Assembly (NCBI GenBank): GCA_003456125.1
Contig: DMPD01000330.1
Coordinates: 1-9,552 of the forward strand
Direction: 5' to 3'
DNA: 9,552 bases
Source: Cyanobacteria bacterium UBA8156
GTDB lineage: Bacteria; Cyanobacteriota; Cyanobacteriia; Pseudanabaenales; Pseudanabaenaceae
Below the pieces are notes generated by a model. It searched no databases. It saw only the letters and a list, made by a program, of their open reading frames with translations, and was not told where the DNA came from. The translations under genes and the position numbers were made by a program. Shown here piece after piece: positions 6,684 through 9,552 of the stretch (positions within the stretch are counted from its first letter, which is position 1; every line of letters starts with the position of its first letter).

Positions 6684-7649
6684 ATGGTACGGAGGCGACA
6701 AAATTTGCCGTGGTGGCAGCGGTATGCCCGCCCTCTGTTGGCTGGCATTGCGGCGGTAGGGGTAGCGATCACCGCCTACCTGACGGTTCTCAAACTCACA
6801 GACAATCCTGCCGCGTGCCCTGTCGCCGGATGTTCTGAGGTGTTGGCTAGTCCCTATGCCACCCTGTTTGGGCTGCCCTTGAGTTTGTACGGTTTGGGGG
6901 CCTATCTGGGGATAGGCGGTCTGGCGATCGCTCCGCTGTTGCTGTCGGCTGAAACCCACAAAGAGTTGCGGCAAAAAATCGAGGCATATACCTGGACTTT
7001 GTTGGCGGTGGGGGCGGCGGCCATGGCGGCCTTCAGCGGCTATTTGATGTATATCCTGGCCTTCAAAATTCAAGCCGCTTGTCCTTATTGCATCGCCTCG
7101 GCGGCGTTTTCGATGAGTTTGTTTGTGGTGACGCTGATTGGGCGGGAATGGGAAGATTTTGGGCAATTTTTGTTCCTGTCGGTGATTGCGGCGACCGTGA
7201 CCCTGACCGGGGCGCTGGCGGTGTTTGGCAATGTCGAGGCGATCGCCCAAGCGCCGGTGGATAGCCCGGTGGTGACGCGGCCGGTGGGGGCCCCCACTTC
7301 CAACCGGGGGTGGCCGATCCAGCGGTCTTCCGGTCGGGACGAGCTGGCTTTGGCCCGCCATCTCAAAGCGCAAGGGGCGCAGGTCTTTGAGGCTTACAAC
7401 TGTCCGGCTTGCCATATGCAAAAGGAACTGTTTGGGCGGGAGGCTTTTGCCGAAATTTCCCAAGTGGAGTGCAATGCTGCCGGTCACAACGCCCAGCCCC
7501 AACAATGCAATGCGGCCGGGGTGCGGGTCACCCCCACCTGGGTGATCAACGGGCAGAAATACGAAGGGGTGCGCACCCTCAACGAACTAGCCGATCTCAC
7601 CAACTACCAAGGACGGCGGGAATTTCGGTACCAACTACCGACACGCTAG
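6684..7649 (+). CDS. VKOR-DsbA-like fusion, disulfide bond-forming enzyme
   Basis: The product is 321 residues. VKOR homologues pass electrons to a quinone and, through a linked thioredoxin-like domain, oxidise cysteines of exported proteins. The membrane part (about 1-185) holds four or five hydrophobic segments, a loop cysteine pair Cys45 and Cys50 followed by Ser51, and the quinone-side CPYC (Cys133, Cys136). After a Pro-rich linker (about 186-215) comes a thioredoxin-like domain with CPAC (Cys240, Cys243), a further pair Cys263 and Cys275, and the cis-proline in TPTW (Pro284). These eight cysteines are the only ones in the protein and correspond in layout to the structurally known Synechococcus VKOR fusion. 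ATG 6684 has a good ribosome binding site; ATG 6657 would give 330 residues and overlaps the RND stop by one base. It likely shares a transcript with the efflux genes. Confidence 0.94.
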   Translation: MVRRRQNLPWWQRYARPLLAGIAAVGVAITAYLTVLKLTDNPAACPVAGCSEVLASPYATLFGLPLSLYGLGAYLGIGGLAIAPLLLSAETHKELRQKIEAYTWTLLAVGAAAMAAFSGYLMYILAFKIQAACPYCIASAAFSMSLFVVTLIGREWEDFGQFLFLSVIAATVTLTGALAVFGNVEAIAQAPVDSPVVTRPVGAPTSNRGWPIQRSSGRDELALARHLKAQGAQVFEAYNCPACHMQKELFGREAFAEISQVECNAAGHNAQPQQCNAAGVRVTPTWVINGQKYEGVRTLNELADLTNYQGRREFRYQLPTR

Positions 7650-8687
7650 GGATTGCAGCAGTTCATCGGCGAGGCGGGGGGGATTGCGACCGTAGGCTAC
7701 GATGGTCACCACCTGCTGACGATCGCCCCTGGGCAAAATCAGGCGATCGCGAATGGCCGGCAAGGCCGCGGTATCGATCCGATAGAGGCCTTCTTCACGG
7801 GTATTGTCGAGGTTTTGGCCGCAGACCGTCACCGGCAAGCGTTGGATACGGTCGACTTCCGGATCAAATCGGCCCGAGCCAAACCAGCGTTGGACCATCA
7901 ACCGTTGGGCGATCGCGGCCACATTGGTGCGCCCGGTCACGATCGCCAGGTGGGCTGCGGCATAGGGTACGCGGAGCTCGTAGTACGCCAAGCGGCCCTG
8001 GCCCATCTGCCATGTGGCGGTGGGTCGGGCAGTGGTGAGGGTTAGGAGGGCGGGTGAGGTCGCGGTGGCCACGGGGGGCGGCGGCGCTACGGGCTCGGTT
8101 ACGGTTTTATCCGTCTGAGAATCCGGGAGCCTGCGGACAACCCAGCGGCCAAAGGTCAGTCCCCCACCCACGGCGATCGCCATCACCCCCAACCAGAACA
8201 ACCATTGCCAAGCGGGGACATTCCCAAAAAAACGCCGGAGGGGGGCCACCCGCACCGTTTCGGGGGGCGGCAACGGCGGTGGCGGTTGCTCGGCTGCTTG
8301 CTCCGGGGTTTCTTCCCAGAAAGCTTCCGGGGTCGGAGGTAATGGGTCAACCAGCGGGGCGATCGGCTCCGTAGCGGCTTGGGGTGGGGGGATTGGCTCT
8401 TCTGCTTGAGGGGCACTCGGGCCCGGCAGCACCACCATTTCCAGGGTGATGGTTCCCCCTTCCGCCCGCGCCGAAGCCTTGACTTGCCATGGATTTTCCG
8501 GCGGAGGCTCGACCCATGGCGGCCGCGGCGGAATCGGTCTGGGGCGGGGGGCCTCCGCCGAGTCACCGGGCAAATCTGTGGCCTGAGGAGCCTCCAACGA
8601 TAACAAAGGACAAAGCCGACCCCATTGCGCCGCCAAGTCCAAAGCAGCGGTCGCCGATAGCGGGATTTGATCTGGCCAGTCTGCCAT
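7635..8687 (-). CDS. Unrecognised proline-rich single-pass membrane protein
   Basis: The product is 350 residues; I do not recognise the family. The N-terminal 35 residues look helical (LSATAALDLAAQWGRL). About 36-147 is very rich in Pro, Glu and Ala, interrupted by a short strand-like segment (WQVKASARAEGGTITLEMVV, 67-86). One transmembrane helix is clear near 160-182 (WQWLFWLGVMAIAVGGG), flanked by arginines on both sides, so topology is uncertain. A second Pro/Thr linker (about 196-225) leads to a folded-looking C-terminal domain (about 226-350) with a single Cys in VTVCGQNL and another at the penultimate residue. The layout, soluble head, flexible Pro linker, membrane helix and second domain, suggests a bitopic scaffold, but function is unknown. 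The coding reading is supported by full-length openness and coherent domain structure. It overlaps the VKOR gene tail-to-tail by 15 bases and starts 55 bases from the divergent GDPD gene. Only a weak GGGA precedes the ATG. Confidence 0.8.
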   Translation of the reverse strand: MADWPDQIPLSATAALDLAAQWGRLCPLLSLEAPQATDLPGDSAEAPRPRPIPPRPPWVEPPPENPWQVKASARAEGGTITLEMVVLPGPSAPQAEEPIPPPQAATEPIAPLVDPLPPTPEAFWEETPEQAAEQPPPPLPPPETVRVAPLRRFFGNVPAWQWLFWLGVMAIAVGGGLTFGRWVVRRLPDSQTDKTVTEPVAPPPPVATATSPALLTLTTARPTATWQMGQGRLAYYELRVPYAAAHLAIVTGRTNVAAIAQRLMVQRWFGSGRFDPEVDRIQRLPVTVCGQNLDNTREEGLYRIDTAALPAIRDRLILPRGDRQQVVTIVAYGRNPPRLADELLQSLACR

Positions 8688-8698
8688 AGCGTCCCAAC

Positions 8699-8728
8699 GT
8701 TAACCCCGGATTAGTCAAGGTTTAACCT
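8699..8728 (+). promoter_or_regulatory. Candidate Pho box (SphR/PhoB binding site)
   Basis: Three 8-bp elements lie on an exact 11-bp period: GTTAACCC (8699-8706), ATTAGTCA (8710-8717) and TTTAACCT (8721-8728). The cyanobacterial Pho box is known as repeated PyTTAAPyPy(T/A) octamers with 3-bp spacers. The third element matches fully, the first at six of eight positions, the middle is degenerate. The downstream gene is a phosphodiesterase, which fits. A TACATG eleven bases after the box could serve as -10, but it overlaps the annotated ATG at 8743, so the true start may lie further in or the mRNA may be leaderless. GGTTTAACC (8719-8727) is also a small dyad, so a different dimeric regulator is possible. 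Confidence 0.42.
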
Positions 8729-8742
8729 GTACGTCATCCTAC

Positions 8743-9552
8743 ATGGCAGGAACAACCCTGGCTTTGTCTCCCTTGTTTTCCAATTTGGACAACAGCAACA
8801 ACAACGTGACCGTGGCTCCTGGCAGCCTCACGGGACGTCTGGGTGGGTTATTGGGATTGGGCGGCAACGATACCCTGACCGGCTCGGCCGCCGCCGATCG
8901 CCTCAGCGGCAACCAAGGCGACGATCGCCTAGCGGGTTTGGCGGGCAACGACACCCTGTTTGGGGGACAAGGCAACGATTTGTTGGTGGGGGGCGAAGGC
9001 GACGACTGGCTCAGCGGTGACTTTGGCAACGATACGTTGACGGGGAACGCTAGGGCCGATGTGTTTGTCATTCGTCCGGATAGCCAAGGCCCTGACCTCA
9101 TCACCGATTTCATGCGGGGGGTGGATCGCCTGGGTTTGGCCAAGGGGTTGGCGTTTACCGACCTCACGTTTAGCCGCACCGGCAGCAATTTGGCGGTGGT
9201 GTTGCGGGGACAAACGCTCGCCACCCTCCAAGGCATTGGGGAAATCCCGGCGGCAGATACCTTCCAGCCCCGGCCCCTGGTGATTGGTCACCGGGGAGCC
9301 AGCGGTTTGCGACCGGAACACACCCTGGCTGCCTACGAACTGGCGATCGACCAAGGGGCGGACTACATCGAGCCGGATGTGGTGATCACCCGCGACGGGG
9401 TGCTGGTTGCTCGTCACGAACCGTTTATTGGCACCACCACCGATGTGGCGCGGCGGCCAGAGTTCGCCAATCGACGCACCACCAAAGTATTGGATGGGGT
9501 TTCGATTGCCAGCGAATGGTTTGTCGAAGACTTTATAGTCGTTTCGGATAGA
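8743..9552 (+). CDS. RTX-repeat glycerophosphodiester phosphodiesterase (3' end outside window)
   Basis: The frame is open from ATG 8743 to the window end (270 codons). GDPDs cleave glycerophosphodiesters to glycerol-3-phosphate and an alcohol, supplying phosphate. After a short Asn/Ser-rich N-terminus, seven RTX nonapeptides (residues 40-102, [18 protein letters not shown] and similar) form a calcium-binding beta-roll, followed by the usual capping segment (ADVFVI ... DLITDF, 105-123). The GDPD domain starts near 178 with [15 protein letters not shown] (180-194) and IEPD (209-212). Catalytic-type residues His183, Glu192, Glu210, Asp212 and His225 are in place; the 42-residue His-His spacing equals that of E. 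coli GlpQ. No Sec signal is visible; RTX proteins usually leave by type I secretion with a C-terminal signal, which would lie outside. No ribosome binding site precedes the ATG, so the exact start is uncertain. The last codons (IVVSDR after WFVEDF) depart from the family pattern. Confidence 0.9.
   Translation, partial: MAGTTLALSPLFSNLDNSNNNVTVAPGSLTGRLGGLLGLGGNDTLTGSAAADRLSGNQGDDRLAGLAGNDTLFGGQGNDLLVGGEGDDWLSGDFGNDTLTGNARADVFVIRPDSQGPDLITDFMRGVDRLGLAKGLAFTDLTFSRTGSNLAVVLRGQTLATLQGIGEIPAADTFQPRPLVIGHRGASGLRPEHTLAAYELAIDQGADYIEPDVVITRDGVLVARHEPFIGTTTDVARRPEFANRRTTKVLDGVSIASEWFVEDFIVVSDR
8860..9048 (+). repeat. Seven tandem 27-bp RTX-coding repeats
   Basis: Seven in-register, diverged 27-base units encode the nonapeptides of the calcium-binding beta-roll (consensus xGNDxLxGG). 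They are conserved as protein rather than as DNA; the unit reading GGCAACGA recurs at several phases. Confidence 0.88.

Noticed and set aside
8690..8718. TTGACT on the - strand (8713-8718) as -35 of the unknown membrane protein gene
   Set aside because: No acceptable -10 hexamer lies 16-18 bases further along; the region is GGGACG-like.
1..9552. HIP1 palindrome (GCGATCGC) repeats, about 20 perfect copies
   Set aside because: They are striking but well known in cyanobacteria and used here only as a taxonomic clue. None is clustered as an array; no CRISPR, tRNA, rRNA or insertion-sequence ends were found.

Overview
The window is about 9.5 kb of GC-rich DNA with dense coding on both strands. 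It carries roughly 20 perfect copies (counted by eye) of the octamer GCGATCGC. This is the HIP1 palindrome that is hugely over-represented in many cyanobacterial genomes. Together with a vitamin K epoxide reductase-type protein fused to a thioredoxin-like domain, a typical cyanobacterial arrangement, it points to a high-GC, HIP1-rich cyanobacterium. I cannot name the genus.

Left part (1-2084, all + strand): the 3' end of an Opp/Dpp-type ABC transporter ATPase, then a two-domain universal stress protein, then a complete PhzF-family isomerase/epimerase-like protein. These look like separately functioning genes that share a direction.

Middle part (about 2070-7649, + strand): a likely transcription unit. 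A plausible promoter overlapping the end of the phzF-like gene precedes a leader with a perfect 9-bp direct repeat. It is followed by an RND-pump periplasmic adaptor (membrane fusion protein), a 1049-residue RND inner-membrane transporter, and a VKOR-DsbA-like disulfide-forming enzyme whose longest possible start overlaps the RND stop codon. Adaptor and pump should form two parts of a tripartite efflux system; no TolC-like outer-membrane channel is encoded here. The VKOR fusion would make disulfides in the periplasm or lumen, and its position behind an efflux pump is the oddity of this block.

Right part: an unrecognised single-pass, proline-rich membrane protein on the - strand (7635-8687) runs tail-to-tail into the VKOR gene with a 15-bp overlap. 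Divergent from it, starting at 8743 and running off the window, is a protein with an N-terminal block of RTX calcium-binding nonapeptides followed by a glycerophosphodiester phosphodiesterase (GDPD) domain with its visible catalytic residues intact. The 55-bp gap between the divergent genes holds three 8-bp elements on an 11-bp period that resemble a cyanobacterial Pho box (SphR/PhoB site). This suggests a phosphate-starvation-controlled, exported phosphodiester scavenging enzyme, and it is the most interesting signal in the window.

No RNA genes, CRISPR array, insertion sequence or origin was recognised, and no gene-free stretch reaches 300 bases. The two outermost genes are cut by the window edges.
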